From Poronia punctata (lineage: Eukaryota > Ascomycota > Sordariomycetes > Xylariales > Xylariaceae): a stretch of 40,545 bases of DNA. Location of the stretch: NCBI GenBank assembly GCA_022579005.1, contig MU401745.1, positions 1-40,545 of the forward strand. The letters run 5' to 3'. The first letter of the stretch is position 1. Every line of letters begins with the position of its first letter. Shown one piece after another: positions 10,538-20,790 of this stretch. Under the pieces are notes generated by a model. It saw only the letters and a program-made list of their open reading frames with translations, did no database searches and was not told the DNA's origin. The translations under genes were made by a program, and so were the position numbers.

Positions 10538-12434
10538 TCACTGTTTGTCAGCCCAAGGGACGGGGTAGGTACCAACCCAATCCGACACCTCGGCGCGTAG
10601 CTGAACTATTTCCGAGTCTTCTTCCCCGTTGCCTAAGAAATCAAAGAAGAATTTAAGCTTGTACTTTTCTCCCTTTTCTTCCGCCGCTTTGCGAGCTGCC
10701 TTATCAACGCGTGCAGCGACTGTTACGGCGCGACTGATGATGTCGGCAACTCGTGTAAAGTCGTTCTCATTGAAACCACGTGTCGTCATGGCCGGTGTAC
10801 CAATTCGAAGCCCACCAGGGACCATGGCAGATCTATCTCCGGGTACTGTGTTTTTGTTACTTGCCACACCAACGAGTTCCAGCACGCGCTCAACCCGGGC
10901 GCCGTCGACCCCTTGCGGCTTTAGATCTACCAGAACTAAATGGTTGTCCGTGCCACCGCTGACTAGCTTGTAGCCCAAGCCCCCGTTGCTCTTGCTCTCC
11001 CCGAGACGTGATGCCAACGCCTTGGCATTTAGGAGGACCTGTTCCTGGTAGGCACGAAACTCGGGCGTTTGGGCCTGTTGCAACGCCACGGCCAGGGCAG
11101 TGATGGTATGATTATGGGGTCCGCCTTGGTGACCAGGAAAGACCGAGTTATTGATGGCTCCTTCAAGGTTGTACTTCGTCTCCTCTTTCGTCTTGGGGTT
11201 GACCTTGCGGATACCTTTCCTATAGAATATCATAGCGCCGCGGGGGCCACGTAAACTCTTATGACTAGTCGTAGTCACAACATCTGCGAAGTTGAAAGGG
11301 CTAGGGACCACTTTAGCGGCAACGAGACCCGAAATATGGGCCATATCGGCCACTAGGTACGCGTCGATCTTGTCACAGGTGGCTTTCAACTGCTTGTAAT
11401 CGACAAACCGGCTGTACGCACTCGCGCCACCTACGATGATCTTGGGCCGGTATAACTGTGCTAGTTGGTCAAGTTTCTCGTAGTCGATGAGCCCGGTCTC
11501 CTCGTCCAGCCTATAGGGCACGGTCTCGAAATATTTGGAAACGGCAGATATTTTCTTTGATGGGGTCTGATAACCGTGCGACAGATGGCCACCATGGGGA
11601 AGGTCGAGCCCCATCAGCCGATCATGGGTGTTCATCAAAGCTGAGTATACGTAGAGGTTGGCAGGAGCACCAGAGAGAGCTAAAGTAAGGGTTATGATCA
11701 GCCGTAAACCAATATATGTGTAGTGCTAGGTTGACATGAGTACATACGCTGCACGTTGACCCCCCACTCCTTCTCGTCTAGGCCAAATGCCTCTAGGGCT
11801 CTTCGTTGGCATAGACGTTCGGCTTGATCTATGTATTCGTTACCAGCATAATAACGTGCACCTGGATAGCCCTCGGAATACTTGTCTGCGGGTTAACAAG
11901 TTAGCAAGCAGTCGTTGATTTGATACAACGTACAGAAAAAGCCGATTGAGATCTCGATGCTCTTGGTGGACACACTTTGCATTACGCTTCCTAGGGCATC
12001 GAGTACGGCCTGGGAAGTGAAATTCTCCGAGGGGATGAGATTGATGAAGTGTTTCTGCCTATTTTTCTCCTAATGGTTGTTGTTAAGTGCTGATCCTGGC
12101 GCCATACTCCAACGTGAGCGCAACGCTGGGGGAGGATGACGGGTACCTGTTCGATTATCTCGAAAATAGTCGGGTCGGCCTGCTGTAGGTTTGCAGATAG
12201 TAGCTTCCACAGAGGAAAATGTCAGCGATCGCATACGGGACAGCACGTGGAGGAGAGAAGATGGGCAGGTTGGTGTTAAGACAGTGGTCGGCTCACCCGC
12301 TGTTGGCCATCCTGAGCGCTGCTAGAATAGTGCGCTGCCCGCCCTATCCAAGGGGTAGTCGCCTTAGCGAGGGCTAATAATCTGGGAATGTTGCGGAGAT
12401 GAGGCGGAGCTCCTCGAAACATCGTGAGAGGCAT
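10538..12434 (-). CDS. Mitochondrial serine hydroxymethyltransferase, five exons, complete
   Basis: PLP enzyme converting serine and tetrahydrofolate to glycine and 5,10-methylene-tetrahydrofolate. Exons on the - strand: 12434-12297, 12203-12147, 12069-11976, 11885-11748 and 11679-10538 (stop TGA). The four GT-AG introns are 93, 77, 90 and 68 nt, with branch-like CTGAC, CTTAAC and GCTAAC in the first three. All joins keep frame, giving 522 residues, a normal length. Residues 1-46 are rich in Arg, Ala and Ser with one acidic residue, a likely mitochondrial presequence. Catalytic-core motifs include LIPSENFTS (Glu80), [19 protein letters not shown] (Asp254), [12 protein letters not shown] (PLP Lys283) and [13 protein letters not shown]. 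The C-terminus [10 protein letters not shown] is of the fungal mitochondrial type. The start chosen is the first ATG; none occurs in any frame for at least 165 nt upstream. A second in-frame ATG at 12422 would give 518 residues. YYAGNE replaces the commoner YYGGNE. No RIP damage is seen. Confidence 0.96.
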
Positions 12435-12790
12435 GACCACTGCTCGGGATGTGTCGTCGCAAGTTAAACTTCTTCTGCCTCGGATAGAGAGATCCGGGCG
12501 TCCGGGCGTGCAATTGAGATGTTTGAAAACTGGCCTGCAGAGACTGCGAGCGTTATGGTACAGAATTGTTTCAAATTAGAAATGTTCTGTTGATTAAAAT
12601 CTCATCGAGGCCGTTGCGGGGTTAACACAGGATACAGGACGCGAGACGGGCCATGGGAAGAAGACAGGATTGAGTTTGATAGTGTATAAACTAATTACCT
12701 TCTAAGTTCTATATGTATATTGTGACAGATAGAGCATGTAACCTAGAACAAAAGGTATCGGAAGTACCTTAGGTAATAGGGTACATAGTG
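12435..12790 (-). promoter_or_regulatory. Presumed SHMT promoter and 5' UTR
   Basis: The roughly 350 bp upstream of the first ATG keep normal composition out to about 12640, then grade into AT-rich DNA. On the gene strand a short pyrimidine run (TCTCTCTATCC, about 12491-12481) lies some 50 nt before the start, a common feature of fungal leaders. No clear TATA or CCAAT box was identified. The role is inferred from position only. Confidence 0.5.
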
Positions 12791-12831
12791 ACCTTATTTA
12801 AGATAAGGTAAGATATGCACAGCATATCTTA
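12791..12831. repeat. Two adjacent perfect hairpins at the edge of the gene island
   Basis: Arms 12791-12797 (ACCTTAT) and 12803-12809 (ATAAGGT) pair around a 5-nt loop. Arms 12809-12818 (TAAGATATGC) and 12822-12831 (GCATATCTTA) pair around ACA. The two palindromes abut exactly where composition changes from the gene island to RIP DNA. They may be a remnant of a small element terminus. No function is known. Confidence 0.6.
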
Positions 12832-12840
12832 GGCTATTAG

Positions 12841-13400
12841 GTAATATATACTTATATTTAAAAGGTATTGTAAATATATAAAGGACTTTAAACCTAGTTA
12901 AATGCTTAATAAGCTTTTTAATTAATTATATTATATTTTTAAGCATTTACTTTTACTTTTAATGCTTTATATTTATTTTAATTTACTTTATTTATTATAA
13001 TTTATTATTAAGTTATAAGCTTAGTTTATTTATAAATAACTAATATTACTTTTAAAAACTTAATAGCTAGTTATATATTTATAAACTATTTAATAAAATT
13101 TTAACTTATTTAAAAGTATTTTAAATATATTTGCTTTTTAAAAGAAAAATTTATTAAACAAGTTTTTTAATATACTTTAAAAAGCTTTTAACTATTTAAA
13201 ATATTTATATTTAAAATTAATATAAATACTATGCTTATAAATGCTTATAATTAAATAATATAGTATTATAAGCTTAAGTTTATTTATTACTAATATTATT
13301 AAAATGCTAATAATAATATTATAGCTAAAAACATTGCTTAAGCTGCTAAAGCTATAAAAGTTAACCTAATATAGCTAAATAAATAAAGTACTTTAATATA
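12841..13400. other. AT-rich flank, probably a Gypsy-1 family internal tail
   Basis: RIP-like sequence with no intact frame. The last 20-25 bp before the LTR at 13401 (GTACTTTAATATAACATATT) resemble the sequence just before the 5103 LTR (GCACTTAATATAATGTATT). The LTR here may therefore be the 3' end of a second, truncated Gypsy-1 element rather than a solo LTR. No chromodomain was readable. Confidence 0.45.
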
Positions 13401-13593
13401 ACATATTATAGAGAGACTTAAAGGATAAGGTCTTGTAGCACGTAGATTAAATAGCTAGATTAGATAAAGACTAGCGCACTAAGGTCAATTGGTTAGTAAT
13501 AACCAATTAACCTGACCTTGCTAGATTTCTTCCTTTTTATATTATTAATCTATAGAATTTACTACGCTACCTTATAGTTCCTTTTACTATACA
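13401..13593 (+). repeat. Second Gypsy-1 family LTR (about 190 bp)
   Basis: Same orientation as, and colinear with, 5103-5294. Differences are almost all transitions, and this copy is the less mutated one: it keeps GCACGTAG, CCAATT and CTGACC where the other has TpA-rich versions. A central hairpin with 9-bp arms (AATTGGTTA at 13488-13496 and TAACCAATT at 13501-13509) is conserved. It lies about 0.6 kb from the gene island. Confidence 0.72.
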
Positions 13594-13818
13594 GTCCTAG
13601 TTTAAAAGTTTTAAGCAAGGCTAGACTTTTCTTTTATATTTTAAACAACAATAACTCTTTAAAATAAAAAGATATAAAGACGTATATAGTAATAATTTAC
13701 TTTTTATACTTTGCTCTACTTAAGATAAAAATTAAAAAAATTATACTTACTTTATTTAATTAACTATTAATAGTTTAAGTTATTGCTAAAAAGGATACTT
13801 TATATTTTTTTAAATATT

Positions 13819-14439
13819 TATAACAAATAATAGGTTTACTTTAAAAATAACTAAGTAGTTACTACTAAAGTAGAGGAACGTTTAGCATATATTAGCAAAT
13901 TAAGCTATAATTAATTTAATATTAAAAAAATAAGCAAAGCTTATTTTAAAAAATATAATGTATATAGCGCATTAATTAAAAAATTAATTGCGCGCTTTAT
14001 AAATTGTACTATAATTATTTTAAGTTTATTAATAATAAGGTTATATATAATAACAAATAAGAAAAGAGGTTTAAATACTTAGTATAAAGTATACGCGCTA
14101 TATAGCACTAAAAGAAAATATTTTTAAGTTATTTAAAAATTATAACGTTAAAAATAAAGCTAAAATAAAAAGTATATAATATTAAAAAAGTAAAAAGCGT
14201 AAAGCGCATTTTATTTACTATTTAATTAAGCAGTAAGCATAATTTACTTTATAGCTTTTATAGTTAAAGCGTAAGTTAAACTGCTTAATTAATATATAAT
14301 TAAAATAAATATAAATATTATTTAATTATAAAAGTTAAGCGATGCGTACTTATAAACTAGTTATATATATATATTAGCTACGCTAATTTTAGCACTGTTT
14401 TTTACTTTTTACTTTACTAAATATAGTTAATATAATTTA
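13819..14439 (+). repeat. Copia-A 5' LTR
   Basis: Matches 23340-23988 and the reverse complement of 7789-8443. Compared with both, it lacks about 30 bp of AT sequence near its 3' third (around 14370), where TATATATATAT tracts flank the missing segment. A slippage deletion is the simplest explanation. Differences elsewhere are transitions such as GCATAT versus GTATAT. End points are uncertain by a few bases. Confidence 0.8.
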
Positions 14440-17319
14440 TTAAAGTTATAAGCTTAGTTTGCTATTAAAAAACTAATGCTTATATAAAATTGCTTTTTTT
14501 AAAAGTTAGCTTTATATAGTTATATAATATTTTTTATTAATTAAATTAGTTTTTATTTAATAAGCTAATACTTTTTATATTATGTACTTTTTTTAAAACG
14601 TTTTTAGTTATTATATAATATAAATTAATAACTATTAAAATGTTTAATAATACTTTTATATTTATTAAGTTTTATGCAAAGCTTGCCTATTTTTAAAACT
14701 AAAAGCAATAGTTTAAAACTTTTTAAGTTACTACTACTACTAAAAGTATTTAAAAAAATGTTAACTTAAATAAATATTTTTTTAAATATAACTTTAAAAA
14801 AGTTTTTAAACGCTTTTTTAAAATAACTATGCTTTAAAAACTTAAGCGTTATTATGCTAAAAAGTATTATATAAAGCTAAAAAAATAAAAAAATAAAAAC
14901 AAACTAAAAAGTAATAAACTTTAAAAACTAATATAATAGTTTATAATAGCTTAAATTAACAAAAAGCTTATTATTTAATAAAGCTTTAAAATATAAAATA
15001 TATAATATAAACTATATAAGTAGCTTTAAATTAATACGCTTTAAGCTTAAGTTAAAAAAATTATTAATATAAAGTATTATATATAAGTTAATATAATATA
15101 AATAAAAAATAGCTAGCTAACGGTTTAAAACTAAGTTAAAATATTATATAGTATTATTACGCTTTATAAAGTTATTTATTATTTAATTGCTTAAAAGCAA
15201 TACTAAAAAGTTTTTATAAAAGCTAAAAAAAGCAATATTAAGTTTAATAAATAATATAAGAAATAAACTTTAGTTTATTATAAAGCGCTTAATTATAAGC
15301 TTAAAAAAATTAAAAAGCTACTTATAATTAAAAGTTTATTATATATGCTTTAGCTAAAGCTTTAATTAAAGTAAGCTATTTAAAAAAAAAGTTATTTTTT
15401 TTAAAAGCAACTAAAAAGTAAACCTTTTTTTATAATAAAAAAAATAAATTAGCTTGTAGCTAACTTAGTACTTAAATACTAATTTAAAAAAAAAGTAAAA
15501 TATATAGCTATATTTGCTATTGTTTAAAGTAGTTTAAAAAATTATTTTTTAAAAAGTAAAAAAAAAAGAAAAATATAAATTATATAAGTGCTTTTATAAA
15601 AAATTAGCAAAACATTTTTAAAAGCTTAATAAGTATGCTTAATATTAGTTTATAGTAATTAAATTTTATATTTTAACTAGCTACTAAAAATAACTAATAA
15701 TAAGCTTAAAACTATATAATAATGCTATTAAAGTAATAAATAAAGTAAGCTGCGCAATAAAATTTCTTTAAAAAAAAAGTGCTAAGGTTAACTAAAAAAT
15801 TATTATTTAGTAGTAAAAGCTTAAACAATTTTTTAAGTTTAAAAAATAAATATAGCTACTATATAATATAATTTATATAGTTATTAATTTTACTATAATT
15901 AGCAGCACTTAAAATAATTTTTATAAAATATATATTACTATTAATATAAATAAGCATATATTATTAAATAGCACTATTTTTAATAACTATAGCCCTATAT
16001 ATTTAATAAACTATATAAAGCTGCTTAATATAAAATTATTTATTTTAACTAAAAATAACTAGGTTAAAGCTAGCATATTTTTTTTTTAATTTAAAAAAAT
16101 ATATAAAACTATTTAAAGTGTTTTTAATACTAAAAATAAAAAAGTAAAGAAAGTTTAGTGCTTAAAAATATTTATTTTATAAAAAGTTTTTATATTAATA
16201 TTATATTAAAAGCTAAGCTAAAAAATAAAAAAATCTAGTATTATAGCTTAAATTATATATTGCGCTTTAAAATAATTAAATATAATATTATAGTTAAAAA
16301 ACTATAACGTAAGCATAACTTAAATTCTTTTTTAATATAAAAAGATTTTTTTTTATTTTAAATTATACTTTATAATAAATATTAACTATATAAAAAAGTT
16401 TATAATAAGCGTAACTAGTTTAATTATAGCTACTATTAAATAAGTATTTTAACTTTTAAATAACTTTTTAAAACTATAAAAAAATAATAAAACATTATAA
16501 TACTTTAAATTTAAGCACTTAAAAGCTAAAGCGCTAAAAGCTTTAGCTTAGAAAGTAAAAAATATAAAAATTTAAAAAATACTATATATTAAGTATAAAA
16601 GTTATATAATTAACTATATATTAAAAGTAATTTTTTAAAAAACTTTAAAGCAATACGCTAGGCGTTTATTTTAAAAAGTATATTAAAATCTTTTTAACTA
16701 TAATAAAAAGTATAATAAAATATTTTAGTTAATTATTTTTAAAAATAAATACTTTAAAATGTTATACGCTTTTATAATATAATATAAAACTTAGTAAAAA
16801 GTTTTTATTAAAATTGCTATATTTAAAAATTAAATATAGCGTTGCTATAAGCTTGCAATAGTACTGTTTTGCTATAATAATAAATAAGTAGTAATTATAA
16901 TTAATAGTTAAATATATTACTAATTATAATATAAAAAAAAATTAAAATTAAAATACTACTAAAATATATAAAAAAACTAACTAAAATAGCTAAATAAGCA
17001 AGTAAAAAAGTTATAAAAAAAGCTAAAACTATATTATATAGCATAGGTTTTTTAATTAAGCTATAGCTTAAAGCTATTAAAGCTATTATATAATTATATA
17101 ACTAAAGCCTATTTAAATTATATAATAATATAAGCTTTTTAAAAAAGCGTAATACTTAGTTTAACTACTACTTTTACTAGTATATACTATTAATAAAAAA
17201 GGTACTAATAAGTAACTTTTAACTTAACTAAATAAAAATAGTAGCTTATAAGTATAAAGCGTACTTATTAAAGCAAAATTACTTTGCTAATAAAAATAAG
17301 TAAAAATTTAAAACAAAGC

Positions 17320-17408
17320 TATATATATATATTAAATATATAATTAAATATATATATATTAAATATATAATTAAATATATATATATTAAATATATAATTA
17401 AATATATA
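17320..17408. repeat. 27-bp tandem repeat, about three copies
   Basis: Three near-identical units of 27 bp, each an alternating TA tract followed by TAAATATATAATTAAA, run head to tail and then break down into related TA-rich sequence. They lie inside the Copia-A internal region. Probably a slippage product of low-complexity DNA. Confidence 0.8.
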
Positions 17409-19859
17409 GTATTTAATATATATTAAATATAAATACTTATTATAAAAAAGGTTATTATAACTTAAAATATTAAGTTTAATAAATAGCAGTTTTATAACTT
17501 TAAAAAATATTAAAAAAAGATTTATATAAGCATAACATTATATAAATTTATTAAAGTTAATTAAATTTTTTAGTACTTTATTAATAAACTATTTAATAAA
17601 AAGTTAAAAGCGTAGCTATAGTAGTAAAAGTATTTAAAAAAAGCACTATAAAAAACTAATTAACTTAAAAGTAAGCATTATATAGTATAGCTACTTAAAA
17701 GCTTTTAAAAGCAAGAATTAAAAGTAAGTATAGCTAAAAACCTAATAAAAAAAGTTAAATATATTTTAAAACTTTATTTATAAATAAAACTTTTGTTTTT
17801 TTTAATAACGCTTAAGCTATTAAAGCCGGTTTAAAGCAAGTAAGTTTAAAAAAACTTTTTAAAAAGTATTAATATAAAGCAATTAAATAAAAAAAGTATA
17901 TAAACTTTATTAAATATAGTATAAAAACGTATAATATAATAAACTTAAAAGTAATGCTTTTAAAACATGTTTAAATTTTTTTAAAAAATTAAAAAAATTT
18001 AAAATATAGCTTTATTAAGTACTTTTATTACTTTTATTATATATATTATAAAAAAATAAGCAGTTAATTAAAATATGTAAAAAGTAACTAATTAATTTAG
18101 TTAATTAAAAAAATAAGCAATTAACTAGCTTATAAGTTAAGTAGCTAAATAGCTTATAAAATAAATAGTTAACTATTTTATAAGTAAAAAATAAGCTAGT
18201 TTTTATTTAAAAAGTAGTAATAAAAGTAGTAGTAGTAAAAAAAAAGAAAGTAAGAAAATAAAGCTAATTATTTTAATTAGATTTACGTTAAGTATAAAGC
18301 TTTTAAATTTAAACTTAAATTTAAGCAAATATAAAAAAAGCTAGCTATTTAAAAGTAGTTTAAGCAAAAAAAGTTAATTTAAGCAAAGTGCAGCACTAAA
18401 AGCAACTAAATAAAGTAAAAAAGTAGTTAAATAATACTTAATAGCTTTTAAATAATATATAAAAAAAGCACTTATATAATAAATAAAGGTTTTAAAGCTA
18501 TTATTATAATTACTTATTAAAAAAGTGCTATGCTAGTAGTATAGTTGCTTGCTAAAAAAGCTGCTATGCTAGTAGTATAGTTATATTTTAGCAAAAAAGC
18601 TGCTTTATAATTATAAGCATAGTAATTAAAAAAACTAAAGCTAATATAAACTAAAAAAATCTTAATAAAACTATTACTTTAGCAAATATTAATAAAAAGC
18701 TTATTAAAAATTAAAAAAAATAATAATAAAAATAAAATTAGCAATAGTAAAAAAAAAAGCTAATTATTATAAGCAATTTTTATAACGCTTTTATAAAAAA
18801 CTTAAAGCAACTTTTATTAAAAAATAATAGATTTTTTAATAAAAAGAAAAAAAGTAAAGCAAAGTAATTTATAAAGCTTTAAGTTAAAGAAAATAAAAAA
18901 AAACTGCTTAAAGTAAAATGTAAATATATAAAGAAAGTTTACTTGCTAGCTTTATATATAAGCTAAAAACTTAAAAAAGTTAAGCTAAATAACTTAAATA
19001 ACTTTAATAAGTTAAGCTATATAGTATACGCTACTATATAGTAAAAAAAAAAATATTTTTATTTTTAAAAACAATTACTTTATAAAGTTTTTATAAACAT
19101 TTTCTTTTAAATATTTAAAAGCTATATATATAAGCAATTATAAATATAAAACGTTATATATAATGTTTATAGCAGCAATATAATAAAAGGGAGCAAAAAG
19201 AAATTAGTATAGCGCTATTAAAGCATATATATTATAATAATTTTACTAAGCTGCTATTTTTAAAGTAAAAAAACTTAGCTATATACTTTTTAAAAAACTA
19301 ATTTTAAAAAAGCGCAAAGCGTAAGCTAACTTAAATACTTTTGCTTAATATAATAAATTTATTTTTTAAAAGTAAAGCAAAAAGCAAGCTATTATTATTT
19401 AAATAAGTATTTATATATAAGTTTAATAAAAAAGGTTTTTTTATAAAGTATAAAGCATAACTTATAATATAAAGAAACTAATAGTAAATAAAAACTTTAT
19501 AGTTAACTTATATAGCTATTTTAATAATAATAACTTTTAAAATTATAATAGTAATTATCGCTAAAATAAATTATAAAGTTAAGCAATTTAATATTAAAAG
19601 TGCGTTTTTTAATATAATATATAAAAAAATTAAAACTTATAATATATAAAGTATTAAATAAGTTAATTATAAAAACAAATAAAGTAATATTAGTATTTAA
19701 AGCGCTTTATAAGTTAAAAGACTTGCTTTTTTTTAGTATAAAAAGTTTATATTAATACTAAAAAATTTTAAGCTTAAACTGTTACTTAAAAAACTATATT
19801 TATAATATACTAAAAATTAATTAGTTTTTATTATATTTTATATTAATAACTTTTTAATT

Positions 19860-20790
19860 ATTTATAATAAATTAAATAAATATAAAGCAGCTTTAATTAT
19901 TTAAAAAATTAAAAAACGCTATAAGATTAAAAACTAAAAGAATATTGCATAGTTTTTTAAAATAAATAAAAAAACAATCTTTTTACTTTATAACTAATAT
20001 ATTAAAAAAGTAGCTAAGCGCTTTTATTAAGCTAATTTAAGCTAAATACTAATTATTTTTTTATTATATAAAAAACTTACAAAATTTAAAAGCACTATAA
20101 TAATAATAAAAATTAAAGTATATTAAAAAAAAGTTAGGTTAATTATTTATATAGTAATTATAACTAAGCTAAATATAGCATATATAGCTTTATTACTATT
20201 ATGCTTTTTTATAAATTTTAAATTAAATTATTATAAAGCTATAAACTAGGTAATTTAATACTTATTTATAACATATACTTTAAAGATAGTAATAAATAGT
20301 ATATTAAACGTAATATAAGCTTTAGTTATTATAAGTAATATATTGTTTATAAATAATAAAAAAACGTAATGCTTAACTTATAAATATTTAATAAACTTTT
20401 AAAGTAGCTTTATTATATAAAAAACATGTTAACAATTTACTATATTTATATTAACAATTAAAATAAAACTAATTATTTTAAAAGCTATAGCGTAAAAGCT
20501 TATAATAATTAAACGCTTATTAAAAAAGCTATACTTAAACTTTAAACAAAATTAAATAATTTATTATAATAATATTTAAGCTATTAAGCTTATAATAAGC
20601 AATTAAAAAAAAGTTAGTATTTAATTATAGTATATAAATATATAAAATATATAGGTTTAATATAAATATTTTTAAAAGTTTTTTAAAGTTAAGTATATTT
20701 TAACTAAAAATATGCTAGCAAATAGTTTAACTAAAAAGCTTTTTTATACTATATTTAAATACTTTTATATAATATTTAATTTATAATATA
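19860..20790 (+). pseudogene. Copia-A reverse transcriptase/RNase H remnant, end of pol
   Basis: The + frame translation follows the end of a Ty1/Copia polyprotein. A block near 19975-20025 resembles the QxxYIxKxxxRF segment. TKLNIAYIA (about 20162-20190) corresponds to the TRPDIAYA motif. A block at 20441-20470 reads ILTIKIK where the family has TSTTEAE/K. YYNNI-stop-AI (about 20561-20585) corresponds to the RNase H YCDNxQAI motif. NMLANSLTKKL (20708-20742) corresponds to the DMLADGLTKAL end signature. Asp-to-Asn, Pro-to-Leu and Gln-to-stop changes are all RIP-type. No active enzyme is possible. Confidence 0.85.

Noticed and set aside
10629..11254. Plus-strand open frames antisense to SHMT exon 5
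   Set aside because: They mirror a conserved coding exon and have no family resemblance of their own.
17320..17408. CRISPR-like or regulatory repeat array
   Set aside because: Units are directly adjacent, low in complexity and lack spacers.
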